Below, one piece after another: positions 1 to 8,429 of a stretch of DNA of 37,254 nt (position 1 is the stretch's first letter; each line of letters begins with the position of its first letter). Position numbers and translations under genes: made by a program. The notes beneath the pieces were generated by a model that worked only from the letters and a program-made list of their open reading frames with translations, was not told the DNA's origin and did no database searches. Source of the stretch: an uncultured Rikenella sp. Lineage in GTDB: Bacteria > Bacteroidota > Bacteroidia > Bacteroidales > Rikenellaceae. The stretch lies in assembly GCF_947628055.1 (NCBI RefSeq), contig NZ_CANQYJ010000008.1, positions 1-37,254 on the forward strand, in the 5' to 3' direction.

Positions 1-1463
1 ACTAACAGCAGCGGCACCATCGTGATCAGCACCCCGTAGCCGATCCACTTATACCCTCCGCCGTCCACGATCGTCTCCACGAATCCCTCGCCCGCCCCCA
101 GGCCCACACCGGCCAGGAACAAGGCGATCCCCACTTCGCGCAGCATCAGGTTGGCACTCATCGTCGTGTAGGTCACCACCTTATACTGCGGCCCGAAACG
201 GCTGATAAGGATCGAGACGATCAGCGGCCCGCCCGCCAGGCCGAGTTTGAGCGGCTGCGGAATGCCCGGCAGCAGGATCGGAATGCTCCCTAACAGCACC
301 CCCAAGAAAATCCCGATGAAAATCGGAATCAGGTTCGGTTCCCGCAGCCGCCGCATCGAGTTCCCGAGCACCTTCGTAGCCTCGGCCACGCCGGTTTCCG
401 TCCCCACCACCGTCACGCGGTCGCCCATCTGCAAGTGGAGGTTCCGGTTGGCCACCAAGTCCACCCCCGCCCGGTTCACCCGCGTGATGTTGATCCCGTA
501 AGTGCTCCGCAGCCTGAGGTCGCCCAACCGTTTCCCGTTCAGCTCCGGCTTGGTGATCATCACCCGCCGCGAGATGAAATGGCTGTCGAGTTTCTCCCAT
601 TCCGAAAAATCCATGTCGATCTTGTGCCCGAGGAACGCCACCAGCGCCTCCTCGTCCTTATGCGCAGCGATCACGAAGAGCTTGTCGCCCAGCTGCAGCG
701 TCGTGTTGTTGCTGGCGATCTCCGTCCGTCCGTCCGCTCCGTGGCACACGCGCGAGATGACGAACGTGCGGTCGATCAGACCGGAAATGTCCCCCACGTT
801 CCTGCCCGCAATCACCGGATTTTCCAAAAGAATCGAAATCCGCTGCGCGCCGCTGTCGTCCTGGTCGCCGGCGTGGGCCGCTTCGACCTCCTTGTCCAAT
901 TTGATGCGGAAAAAGAAGCGGACGGCCATGATCGAAACGATGATCCCGATCACCCCCAGCGGATAAGCTACGGCATAGCCTAACGGAATCGACGGGTCGT
1001 TGATGCCGGTCATGTCGCTGTACGTTTGCTGGGCAGCCCCGAGGCCCGGCGTGTTGGTCACGGCGCCGGAGAGAATCCCCACCATCGTCGTGATCGGAAT
1101 CCCGGTGCCGACATGGAGCAGGTAGGTGATGACCACCCCCAGGAAGACGATAGCCGCGGCGAGCATATTGAGCGTCAGCCCCCCTTTTTTGAGCGACGAG
1201 AAGAAGCTCGGCCCCACCTGAAGTCCGATCGAATAGACGAAGAGAATCAGCCCGAATTCCTTGACGAAGTGCAATGTCGTCGGGTCGATCCGCATGCCGA
1301 AATGGCTCAGGGCGATCCCCACGAACAGAATCCAGGTGACGCCCAGCGAGATGCCGGCGATCTTGATCTTCCCGAGGGCGATCCCCGCAGCGACGGTCAG
1401 TGCGATCAGCAGGATCGAGTGGGCTACTCCGCTGCCGAGAAAGAGGTTTTCAATCCATTCCAT
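1..1463 (-). CDS. AspT/YidE-family membrane transporter, C-terminus cut by window edge
   Basis: About 487 residues are visible, starting from an ATG whose complement is at 1461-1463; the C-terminus lies beyond base 1. The order is an N-terminal block of hydrophobic helices (about residues 1-185), two consecutive TrkA-C/RCK-C-like regulatory modules (about 205-280 and 290-370), and a second helix block that runs off the window. This helices-RCK-RCK-helices plan is that of the YidE/YbjL and AspT (aspartate:alanine antiporter) family of inner-membrane proteins, usually about 550 residues, so roughly 70 residues are missing. The RCK modules normally sense small ligands or ions. The substrate cannot be read from sequence. 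The gene stands alone on the minus strand, with a terminator of the next gene just upstream. Confidence 0.85.
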   Translation of the reverse strand, partial: MEWIENLFLGSGVAHSILLIALTVAAGIALGKIKIAGISLGVTWILFVGIALSHFGMRIDPTTLHFVKEFGLILFVYSIGLQVGPSFFSSLKKGGLTLNMLAAAIVFLGVVITYLLHVGTGIPITTMVGILSGAVTNTPGLGAAQQTYSDMTGINDPSIPLGYAVAYPLGVIGIIVSIMAVRFFFRIKLDKEVEAAHAGDQDDSGAQRISILLENPVIAGRNVGDISGLIDRTFVISRVCHGADGRTEIASNNTTLQLGDKLFVIAAHKDEEALVAFLGHKIDMDFSEWEKLDSHFISRRVMITKPELNGKRLGDLRLRSTYGINITRVNRAGVDLVANRNLHLQMGDRVTVVGTETGVAEATKVLGNSMRRLREPNLIPIFIGIFLGVLLGSIPILLPGIPQPLKLGLAGGPLIVSILISRFGPQYKVVTYTTMSANLMLREVGIALFLAGVGLGAGEGFVETIVDGGGYKWIGYGVLITMVPLLL

Positions 1464-1581
1464 AGTTTCTTGAAAAGAGTAAAAACAGAGCGACAAAGGT
1501 ACTTTTTTATTTACTTTTTAAGAAATCTTAATAATGCCCCGTTTTTCCAAACAGGAGGCCGCGGTGCCGGCACAAAAAACA

Positions 1582-1617
1582 CTTTTCCCGCTTCCGCAGT
1601 GGCGGAAGCGGGAAAAG
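1582..1617 (-). terminator. Intrinsic terminator of the barrel protein gene
   Basis: A perfect 16-bp inverted repeat (1582-1597 and 1602-1617) encloses a 4-nt loop (AGTG). On the minus strand the stem is followed directly by TGTTTTTTG, a U-rich tail. It lies 33 bp past the stop codon of the outer-membrane barrel gene. Confidence 0.9.
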
Positions 1618-1649
1618 ATACGGCCCCCGACTGATTATACTACCTGCCG

Positions 1650-2399
1650 CTAATGCAGGTACTTGTCGTACCAGTTCACTTGCCGACCCGTACTGGTTCG
1701 CCCGTCCTTGAGCACTTTCCCCACCTTGAGCTTGATCCCTGCCGTCACAGCCCCCGTGAATCCGTACCCCCCTTCGACGAAGAAGCAGCACCTCCCTTTC
1801 CCCATTTCAACCCCCACCGGCGAAATCTGGTAAGCGAAGACCGCTTTGGCGGATTGATCCTGATCGACCGACACCCAGCGGTTCCCGAGCCCTATGCCTA
1901 TCCCCGCCCGGGTGTAAACCGAGAGCCAGTTGTTCCGCACCCAGTTGATGCGCAAGGTCGGCAAAATCGTGAACCAATCGTCCTTCTGCCCGGTTCTGGT
2001 CACTTCGCGGAACTCCTGCCGTCCGTTGTTGTGCGAGTAGACGAACGGGATATTGAGTTCCAGCCACGGATTGATCTCGTAGTTAAAGCCCACGCTGATC
2101 GCCCCCAGGCTGCCCGTAATATGCCCCGCCGGCACATTCTGTGCGCTCGGCGAATTGTTCTCCGTGAACGGAAAAATGCCGTTGGCGTAACTGTCGTAAG
2201 AGGTTACCGCCGAGTAGCCGTAGCCGAAAGTGATCGCAATGCGAGACTGTCTCTTTTCCTGGGGCTGCACATAGACCTTCCTGCCCGTGGAGTCCGTCAC
2301 GCGCGGCGTGAACGGCGTCACGGTACGCCCCCGCTGGGCGTATGCCCCTCCCGAAAGTATTATCCCGGCCAAAATGACTAACGTGGTTTGGAGTTTCAT
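1650..2399 (-). CDS. Predicted outer-membrane beta-barrel protein
   Basis: A 249-residue protein begins with a clear Sec signal peptide (MKLQTTLVILAGIILSGG, cleavage after AYA at about residue 21). The mature part alternates short hydrophobic and polar stretches rich in Gly, Tyr, Trp and Asn (for example FGYGYSAV, LRINWVRNNWLSVYTRAG, GVEMGKGRCCFFVEGGYG), as in small Bacteroidota outer-membrane barrels. There is no catalytic motif. The sequence ends without a classic terminal aromatic F, but with WYDKYLH. It is monocistronic, with its own -7 promoter box and a strong terminator. Function is unknown; a structural or adhesion role is possible. Confidence 0.7.
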   Translation of the reverse strand: MKLQTTLVILAGIILSGGAYAQRGRTVTPFTPRVTDSTGRKVYVQPQEKRQSRIAITFGYGYSAVTSYDSYANGIFPFTENNSPSAQNVPAGHITGSLGAISVGFNYEINPWLELNIPFVYSHNNGRQEFREVTRTGQKDDWFTILPTLRINWVRNNWLSVYTRAGIGIGLGNRWVSVDQDQSAKAVFAYQISPVGVEMGKGRCCFFVEGGYGFTGAVTAGIKLKVGKVLKDGRTSTGRQVNWYDKYLH

Positions 2400-2443
2400 G
2401 ATTATCGGAATTTTTGAGTTAGTAGTCGCTGAATGGAATTTTC

Positions 2444-2451
2444 CAAAGTTA
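2444..2451 (-). promoter_or_regulatory. -7 box (TAACTTTG) for the barrel protein gene
   Basis: The minus strand reads TAACTTTG, an exact match to the Bacteroidota -7 consensus TAnnTTTG, 44 bp before the ATG at 2399. I see no good -33 TTTG at 19-21 bp spacing. Confidence 0.5.
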
Positions 2452-2515
2452 GTGCTAAATTTGACATTTCCCGCTTATTTTCGTAACATTGTCCATAGAA
2501 TCGCCTGGTTTTTGT

Positions 2516-3796
2516 ATGATCCGAACCGTATTTTCAGTTTTGTTCCTGTCGCTGTCCGTCTTTCCGGCGGCGGCGCAGAAGACCGTATTGACCTTGGAAG
2601 AATGCCGGCAGGCGGCGGTGACCCGCTCGCCGCTCACCGTGCGGCGGGAGCTGGCGGGGCTGAAACGGCAGGCGAAAGACCGGGCGGCCTCTTCGGCCTT
2701 GATCCCGCAGGTGGAGATCAACGCGCAGGGAAGCTACCAGAACGAGGTGCCGAAGTTCCCGGGCGATCTGCCGCTGCCGATAGCCATCGACCTGCCGAAG
2801 GATCAGTACCGGGCCACGGTGGATCTCAACCAAGTCATTTACGGAGGGAGCAGCGTGCGGAACGCCAAGCGGGTGAACGCTGCGACGGAAACGGCGGAGA
2901 AGGCGTCACTGGAGGTGCAGCTCGACCGCCTGCGCGACCGGATCAACGACATCTACCTCGGCATTTTGATGGCCGAGCGGCAATTGGAAGTGAACGCTTT
3001 GATGCGGAAAACCCTCGCGGCCGATATTGAAGCGGTGACCGCCCGGGTTGCGCACGGGACGGCGACGGGGGGCATGCTGGCGGCGCTGACGGCCCGGATG
3101 ATCGAGCTCAGTCAGCAGCGGGCCGAACTGGAAGGCACGCGGAGCAAGCTGGCGACGGCATTGACGGAGCTGACGGGCTTGCCGGTTGCGGAAAGCACGG
3201 TTCTGGAAATACCGGCGGTGCCGGATCGCTTGGAAACGGGCGAACCTTTCCTGCACCGGACGGAATTGAAACTTTACGCCGGACAGCGGGAGGTGTTGAA
3301 CATGCAGGACAAGTGGCTCAACAGCAAGTCCAACCCGAAGCTCTCGTTGTTTGCCAGCGGAGGATACGGGCGGCCGGGGTACAATTTTCTCGACCGCGAT
3401 TTCGCCCCGATGGCGATCGGAGGGTTGCGGCTCAACGTGCCGCTGACGGGCTGGGCGACGACGCAACGGGAGAAACGGGCCAACCGGATCGCCAGGGGGG
3501 ATATCGACCAACAGCAGCGCGACTTTGAACGGAACGTCACGATCCAGGCGGCGCAGTACGTGACGGACATCGAGAAACTGCGCGAAGTGACGGCGATGGA
3601 TCCGGAAATCGTAAAGGCCAGGACGGCAGTCAGGGAACGGGCGCTGGCGCAGCTCGAGAAGGGGATCATTACTGAGTCGGAGTACCTGACGGAGTTCAAC
3701 AACGAGGCGGCGGCGAGGGTCAATGCGGAGGTCAATGCGCTGCGGTTGGTGCAGGCGTGGATCGGCTACGACGCGGCACGGGGTGTTTACAGGTAG
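2516..3796 (+). CDS. TolC-family outer-membrane efflux protein
   Basis: Starting at the ATG at 2516, which places the signal peptide MIRTVFSVLFLSLSVFPAAA directly at the N-terminus, the product has 426 residues. The mature protein opens with LTLEECRQAAV, the usual TolC-family start, followed by long amphipathic heptad-rich helices (AETAEKASLEVQLDRLRDRI, and EREREL-like regions) and two internally similar halves. TolC trimers form the outer-membrane and periplasmic exit duct of tripartite exporters. The next gene, 21 bp downstream, encodes the matching HlyD adaptor, so both are one operon. A weak -7-like box (TATTTTCG) lies at 2476-2483. The energy-supplying pump expected after the adaptor is absent here. 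Confidence 0.85.
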   Translation: MIRTVFSVLFLSLSVFPAAAQKTVLTLEECRQAAVTRSPLTVRRELAGLKRQAKDRAASSALIPQVEINAQGSYQNEVPKFPGDLPLPIAIDLPKDQYRATVDLNQVIYGGSSVRNAKRVNAATETAEKASLEVQLDRLRDRINDIYLGILMAERQLEVNALMRKTLAADIEAVTARVAHGTATGGMLAALTARMIELSQQRAELEGTRSKLATALTELTGLPVAESTVLEIPAVPDRLETGEPFLHRTELKLYAGQREVLNMQDKWLNSKSNPKLSLFASGGYGRPGYNFLDRDFAPMAIGGLRLNVPLTGWATTQREKRANRIARGDIDQQQRDFERNVTIQAAQYVTDIEKLREVTAMDPEIVKARTAVRERALAQLEKGIITESEYLTEFNNEAAARVNAEVNALRLVQAWIGYDAARGVYR

Positions 3797-3817
3797 CAGG
3801 CTATCAATCGGGAATAT

Positions 3818-4717
3818 ATGAATCGATATTTTTCTACAGGCGCCGTAGCGGTGGGAGCGGCGTGCATCGCGGTTTCCTGCTCGCGAGGGCCGGTGCCGGA
3901 CGCTTACGGCAATTTCGAGGCGGTGGAGGTGGTCGTTTCGGCGGACTGCAACGGCAAATTGCTGGAATTCAATGTAGACGAGGGATACAAGCTCCACCGG
4001 GGCGAGATTGTCGGCTGGGTGGACACCGCGCAGCTGGTCTTGCAGCGCAACCAACTGCGGGCGGAGATCGCGGTGTTGCGCGCGCAGCTGCCGGAGACGG
4101 AGAAACAACTCGACGTGGTGCGCGAACAGCTGGCGAAAACCGAACATGAGCTGGCCCGGTTCCGGGCGCTGGCCGAGGCGGATGCTTCGACGGCCCAGCA
4201 GGTGGACAATCTGGCGTATGATGCCGATGTCCTCCGGAAGCAGCTGAGTGCGGAGGAGTCGAATCTCGATATTCAGACGCGCACGCTGCTGGCGCGCATG
4301 GAGCCGCTGCGGCAGCAGATTCTCCAGGTGCAGGACCGGATCGACAATGCTTATGTGGTCAATCCGGTGGCGGGGACGGTGCTGGCGAAGTATGCCGAGC
4401 AGCACGAACTGGCGGCGGTCGGCAAACCGCTTTACAAGGTGGCGAACCTGGATACCCTGATCCTGAGGGCTTACATCGGAGAGCCGCAGCTGGCTTCGGT
4501 ACGGCTCGGACAGCAGGTGCGGGTGAAGGTGGACAGCACGTATGCGGGGAATGCGGAATTTACCGGACGCATCGGCTGGATCGCGGACAAGGCGGAGTTC
4601 ACGCCGAAGGTGATCCAGACGCGGGATGAACGGGCCAATTTAGTCTATGCCTTGAAAATCTATGTGGCCAATCCGGGATCGCTCAAAATCGGAATGCCGG
4701 CCGAAGTCTACTTCTGA
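3818..4717 (+). CDS. HlyD/periplasmic adaptor subunit, lipoprotein type
   Basis: A 299-residue membrane-fusion protein. The N-terminus is a lipoprotein signal with a lipobox (AVSC, Cys21), so the mature protein should be anchored in a membrane by lipid. A biotinyl/lipoyl half-domain follows (YGNFEAVEVVVSADCNGKLL, about 31-50), then a long coiled-coil hairpin (about 75-180), the second half-domain (VVNPVAGTVLAKYAEQ, about 186-200) and a beta-barrel (YIGEPQLASVRLGQQVRVKV). It bridges an inner-membrane pump to TolC. In Bacteroidota this adaptor subfamily is normally followed by an ABC ATPase and permease genes. Here a 142-bp gap and an AAA ATPase follow, so the partner is elsewhere or lost. Confidence 0.85.
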   Translation: MNRYFSTGAVAVGAACIAVSCSRGPVPDAYGNFEAVEVVVSADCNGKLLEFNVDEGYKLHRGEIVGWVDTAQLVLQRNQLRAEIAVLRAQLPETEKQLDVVREQLAKTEHELARFRALAEADASTAQQVDNLAYDADVLRKQLSAEESNLDIQTRTLLARMEPLRQQILQVQDRIDNAYVVNPVAGTVLAKYAEQHELAAVGKPLYKVANLDTLILRAYIGEPQLASVRLGQQVRVKVDSTYAGNAEFTGRIGWIADKAEFTPKVIQTRDERANLVYALKIYVANPGSLKIGMPAEVYF

Positions 4718-4859
4718 TCGGAAAGAACCGCCGGGTTTATAGGCGATCGCGATTGAGGCTTTATTAGCCCCTGTCCCGATATTTCGGCTCGCACGGGGGG
4801 CGCCCGGTCTCCGAACCCGTTTGCGGGAACCGAATAATCATACGCTAATTCGATACACT

Positions 4860-5714
4860 ATGGCAGAGGTATATATACGCCGGATCGAAATCAAAGGACT
4901 ATGGAACATCTGCGATCTGGCCTGGGAGCTTACTCCGGACGTCAACATACTGGCGGGGAGCAACGGGAGCGGGAAAAGCACCGTGCTGCGCTGCCTGAGC
5001 GACCTGTTCACGCTGGGAACGATCTCCACGGGGCACCGGTGCCGCATGCAGGCTATCGAAGTGGAGTTTACGGACGGGACATCGGTCAGTTCCGAGCAGC
5101 CGTTCGACCCGTCGATCTACAACGTTTCCGTAATCAGCACGTTCGACACGACATTGCAAGAGAGCGAGGCGATTTACAAACTCTCGGACGGCACCGTCGC
5201 CACCTATCTCGACTGGGAACTGTATAAATTGCAGAACCGCTACCTGACTTACCAGTTGGAAATAGGGAAACACGTGATCGGCGCTTTGCAGATGGGGAAA
5301 AGCACGGCCGATATACAGGCATTCACGGCCCGGAAGACCCTGTATCTCGACACGATCGACGCCCTGCTCGAAGCGACCGGCAAACGGGTGGATCGCGACA
5401 GCGACACCTTGCAATTCAAAACGAAATACGGAGCGACGATTCGGCCGGATCAACTTTCGTCGGGCGAGAAACAGATTCTGATTATCCTGACCCACGTGCT
5501 GATTCAGTCGGGGAGGAACTTCATCCTGATTATGGACGAGCCGGAAATCTCGCTGCATTTCGACTGGCAGCGCCGGTTGATCGAAGATATACGGCGGTTG
5601 AATCCGAATTTGCAACTGATCGTAGCGACCCATTCGCCGGCCGTGGTGATGAACGGCTGGACAGACCGGGTCTCGGAGATCGGCGACCTGGTTCGGCCGA
5701 TAAGCAAGGAATAA
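4860..5714 (+). CDS. AAA-family ATP-binding protein (RecF/OLD-like AAA_21 type)
   Basis: Read from the ATG at 4860, the protein has 284 residues. It carries Walker A (GSNGSGKST, 33-41), an ABC-like signature (LSSGEKQ, 199-205), Walker B (ILIMDE, 222-227) and a switch histidine in VATHSP (His258). The domain starts directly with VYIRRIEIKGLWNI, typical of the SMC/RecF-like AAA_21 class of stand-alone ATPases. It has no TOPRIM, HNH or transmembrane part, so it is not an exporter ATPase even though it follows TolC-HlyD. The 142-bp gap upstream suggests independent expression. The role is unknown; related proteins act in DNA metabolism or phage defence, but no partner gene is seen. Confidence 0.8.
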   Translation: MAEVYIRRIEIKGLWNICDLAWELTPDVNILAGSNGSGKSTVLRCLSDLFTLGTISTGHRCRMQAIEVEFTDGTSVSSEQPFDPSIYNVSVISTFDTTLQESEAIYKLSDGTVATYLDWELYKLQNRYLTYQLEIGKHVIGALQMGKSTADIQAFTARKTLYLDTIDALLEATGKRVDRDSDTLQFKTKYGATIRPDQLSSGEKQILIILTHVLIQSGRNFILIMDEPEISLHFDWQRRLIEDIRRLNPNLQLIVATHSPAVVMNGWTDRVSEIGDLVRPISKE

Positions 5715-5898
5715 ATCCCGGCAAGGATATGCGATCTCTCCGAAACCGGGCAGAGGTCTTTGCGAATCGGCCATGCGGGTTCGGAGAACACAGGCCGGGA
5801 ATCGGGAAAAAGCGACCCACCGGCAGACAGAGGGCTGAAATCGGATATACTTACCTGTATTTTACATAAAATCTTCAGACCGTAAAGCGTCATCGACC

Positions 5899-6774
5899 AT
5901 GGAACAAGAGTCATCTCCCCGTCAATTTCTGATTCTCACCGACGAAGATCGTGTCGGGCGCAATAATTGCAACGGGATTGACCACAAGTCGCATTATAGG
6001 GCGAATCAAGGCATTCTCGGCTATGTGGACTTGGAAACGAACCGGGTGAAACGGATAAAGACGCACGTGTCGTGGCCTTTTGAAAAAAGAGACTGGAACC
6101 TCGACCGAACGGAATTCGAGGCCCGTCACCGCTCGTTGATTTTTGAACCGCTCACCGTCTATCGCATCGAGGCTCGGACTTACGATCGCTTGCCGTACGA
6201 AGACCCTGCTTGGGATCGCTTCCGGATGAAAGGTGAACGATTCGCCCTGATCCGGATTCTGGAGCACGATGTCGCGTGTCCCGAACTGGAAGCGATCCGC
6301 GAAAAGTATCTGCAACCCATCGTGTGGCAAGATGAAAAGCTCGGTGAATTTGTCTGGGATAGAACGCTCGAATGGTTCAGAGGGCGGGTCGAATGGATGG
6401 GAAAAACGGTCGGAGTGACTGTGGAGGCGAACGAACATCGACCGAAAAAATGGCCCGAATTGTTCGGCACTCTGGGGAAACTGGTGGACGAGCAGCAGGA
6501 GTGGGATGTCCGGATGCGCAGGGCGGCGGCGCGCTCTTTGACCAAAACGGCGAATGACTGGCTGCGGCAGGCTGTCGAAGATGAAGAGATCGACGAGGCG
6601 GATGCGGTGGAAATCACGCCCGAGGCGTTTGCTGAGCGGATCGCTGTGCACAGCGTCCATTTGGCGCGAGGCGGCAAGTTCGAGATCGAATATGAGGACG
6701 ACGACATGTTCTGCGGCCATATGATTGTGGCCACTTGCAATCTGAAAACAGGCGCCGCGCAGGCGACGTTTTGA
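5899..6774 (+). CDS. DUF2262-domain protein with an unrecognised N-terminal half
   Basis: This 291-residue soluble protein starts at the ATG at 5899 and lacks a signal peptide. The C-terminal part (about 150-291: LGEFVWDRTLEWFRGRVEWM, then EEIDEADAVEITPEAFAER and DDDMFCGHMIVATCNLKTG) fits the DUF2262 family as I remember it, including the acidic stretch and the MFxGH motif near the end. The N-terminal half (FLILTDEDRVGRNNCNGI, later VYRIEARTYDRLPYEDPAWD) is unfamiliar; it may be a second small domain. The family has no known function. The 184 bp upstream to the AAA ATPase contains no gene that I can see. Confidence 0.7.
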   Translation: MEQESSPRQFLILTDEDRVGRNNCNGIDHKSHYRANQGILGYVDLETNRVKRIKTHVSWPFEKRDWNLDRTEFEARHRSLIFEPLTVYRIEARTYDRLPYEDPAWDRFRMKGERFALIRILEHDVACPELEAIREKYLQPIVWQDEKLGEFVWDRTLEWFRGRVEWMGKTVGVTVEANEHRPKKWPELFGTLGKLVDEQQEWDVRMRRAAARSLTKTANDWLRQAVEDEEIDEADAVEITPEAFAERIAVHSVHLARGGKFEIEYEDDDMFCGHMIVATCNLKTGAAQATF

Positions 6775-6818
6775 GGTGGTGCTGTCGGCGATTTCTCATC
6801 CGTGATGCCAATAAAGTC

Positions 6819-6827
6819 ATGAAAAAA
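6819..6827 (+). other. Start codon and A6 tract out of frame with the S41 peptidase
   Basis: An ATG at 6819 is followed by six A residues (6822-6827). Read from it, translation stops after 14 codons at TAG 6861. With one extra A the reading would be MKKTLFSVCIALLSLGF and continue into the peptidase, which is a textbook signal peptide. The peptidase frame has no upstream ATG before an in-frame TAA at 6812. Confidence 0.8.
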
Positions 6828-6853
6828 CGCTGTTCTCAGTCTGTATCGCCCTG

Positions 6854-8116
6854 TTGTCGTTAGGATTCATACCCGTCAGGGCACAGAAATACTCCAGCGC
6901 AGCTTTGCGGGCCGACCTCGACACTTTGTACCGGACGTTGCAGGAAGTGCATCCCGACCTGTTTGCCGTGGCCGGGCGACCGCGGCTCGACAGCATGGTC
7001 GCTGCGTTACATGCTCGGATTGGCCGGGCCGATTCACTATACGGACTGGAGTTCTATTCTTACTTACTGCCGTTTTTCGAGGCGATCGGCGACGGGCATA
7101 CTTCATTGATGCCTGTCGGGATTCCGGGCGATGCGGCTCCGTCACTACCGTTCGACGTGACGATTCCCGACGATTCGACTATCCGGGTACGGCGGAACTA
7201 TCGGCCCGACAGTCCGTTACCTGTCGGCACGCGGATCGACAGCCTTGACGGGCATAGTGCCCGGGAGGTGATCCGTCGGTTCTTGGTCTGGGCATCCGGT
7301 GAACGACTGCCTTTCCGACTGGCTTTGCAGGAATGGAATTTCCCGAAGTGCTATTATTGGTGGAACACATGGCGCAGAGACTATCGCATTCGGGGTACGA
7401 CGCCGGACGGGACGATACTTCGGGAGACGATCGAATCGATTCCATTCCGGACGAGATGGGCGGAGCAGAAGGCTGCACAGCGGGAGTGGCCCTACTCGTT
7501 GGAAATTCTGTCCGATACGACCGCTCTGCTGACGTTGCGGGCGATGGTCGGCGGTAAACAGAGCCAGGCATTTTTCGATTCGGTTTTTCAGGAACTCCGC
7601 GAACGACGCGTTCCGAATCTGATCGTCGATCTGCGCGAAAATAGTGGGGGAGCTACCTCAGGAGGAGATATGTTGTTACGATACTTGAGCGACCGACCGT
7701 TTATTCAGATTGAGAAGGGGGTGCAGCGCGGAGTACCGGATACACTGCGGAATTTGAAAAAATGGTGGCACAAACCGCACCGAGCGAGAAAACGTTATAC
7801 CGGGCAAGTGTGGATGTTGACCAGTCGTTATACTTTTTCTTCGGCAGCGAATTTATCATGGGCATTCAAGTATTTCGGCATGGGGACGGTCGTGGGCGAG
7901 GAGACCGGAGGTTTGTCGGTTGCGTTCGGGAATAAAAGAATTTTCGAGTTGTCGAATAGCGGAATTCAGTATGGGGTTTCAACCAGGCTGTTTTATGAGG
8001 TCGGGGCGACGGACGACGATGTGCACGGCACCCTGCCGGACTATCCTGTTCCGGCGGACGAAGCGTTGGACTATACCCTCCGCCTGATCCGGCAAGGCTC
8101 TTCGCGGGTGAAATAG
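6854..8116 (+). CDS. S41-family peptidase, start disrupted
   Basis: The open frame with a usable start (TTG at 6854) encodes 420 residues; the natural start is probably the ATG at 6819, one base out of frame. The C-terminal domain is that of tail-specific S41 proteases: LIVDLRENSGGATSGGD (conserved DLRxNxGG) and SRYTFSSAANLSWAF with the presumed nucleophilic Ser in TFSS, followed by VVGEETGG. No PDZ domain is clear. The N-terminal helical part resembles that of other Bacteroidota secreted S41 enzymes (RADLDTLYRTLQEVHPDLF). Such proteins work in the periplasm, and without the signal peptide encoded upstream this one would stay in the cytoplasm. It is either a decaying gene or a one-base sequence error. 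Confidence 0.75.
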   Translation: MSLGFIPVRAQKYSSAALRADLDTLYRTLQEVHPDLFAVAGRPRLDSMVAALHARIGRADSLYGLEFYSYLLPFFEAIGDGHTSLMPVGIPGDAAPSLPFDVTIPDDSTIRVRRNYRPDSPLPVGTRIDSLDGHSAREVIRRFLVWASGERLPFRLALQEWNFPKCYYWWNTWRRDYRIRGTTPDGTILRETIESIPFRTRWAEQKAAQREWPYSLEILSDTTALLTLRAMVGGKQSQAFFDSVFQELRERRVPNLIVDLRENSGGATSGGDMLLRYLSDRPFIQIEKGVQRGVPDTLRNLKKWWHKPHRARKRYTGQVWMLTSRYTFSSAANLSWAFKYFGMGTVVGEETGGLSVAFGNKRIFELSNSGIQYGVSTRLFYEVGATDDDVHGTLPDYPVPADEALDYTLRLIRQGSSRVK

Positions 8117-8147
8117 AGACCGGGTTCTTCCGGCAGTATAAAAAACA

Positions 8148-8177
8148 GGGGCGGTATTCAGTCATGAATACCACCCC
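8148..8177 (-). terminator. Terminator downstream of the ROK kinase remnant
   Basis: A 13-bp stem with one mismatch (8148-8160 and 8165-8177, loop GTCA) is followed on the minus strand by TGTTTTTTATA. It points the same way as the ROK remnant at 8217-8270 and probably served the ancestral gene. It may now also stop transcription from the S41 gene on the plus strand, but there is no T-run on that side. Confidence 0.7.
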
Positions 8178-8216
8178 GGCTCGGTTTGTCGTCCAAAATA
8201 GGGAATACGACTCGGC

Positions 8217-8270
8217 TTACTCCCGTTCCAGCTGCAGCCAGATCAGCGCCGACGCCCCCAGCACCGCGGC
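8217..8270 (-). pseudogene. 3' remnant of a second ROK-family kinase gene
   Basis: On the minus strand this reads AAVLGASALIWLQLERE and a stop. The intact ROK kinase at 9894-10865 ends AAVLGASALIWQQLERK and a stop. The similarity is also clear in DNA, covers only about 54 bp, and ends where an AT-rich island begins. A terminator for the same strand survives just beyond. The rest of the gene is gone. Confidence 0.75.
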
Positions 8271-8429
8271 CGACCTGACTGCGGAATAATCAAGGATATA
8301 TTGTTCGGCAGTATTCCTCAAAGGAAGAGAAAGTAGATATTTCTATTGAAGTGTATATGAAAGGTTTTTGTGTTTTATGTTGTTTATTGTTTATCTTTAC
8401 TTTTGTATCGCTATTTAAACACAAACTGA

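Noticed and set aside
2906-4405. A 499-codon open frame on minus across the TolC and HlyD genes
   Set aside because: It crosses two well-supported genes and has low-complexity Arg/Leu/Gln/His composition typical of antisense frames.
4860-6774. AAA ATPase plus DUF2262 protein as a phage-defence pair (Septu-like or OLD-like)
   Set aside because: There is no HNH, TOPRIM or other nuclease domain, and 184 bp separate the genes; the idea has no support beyond the ATPase type.
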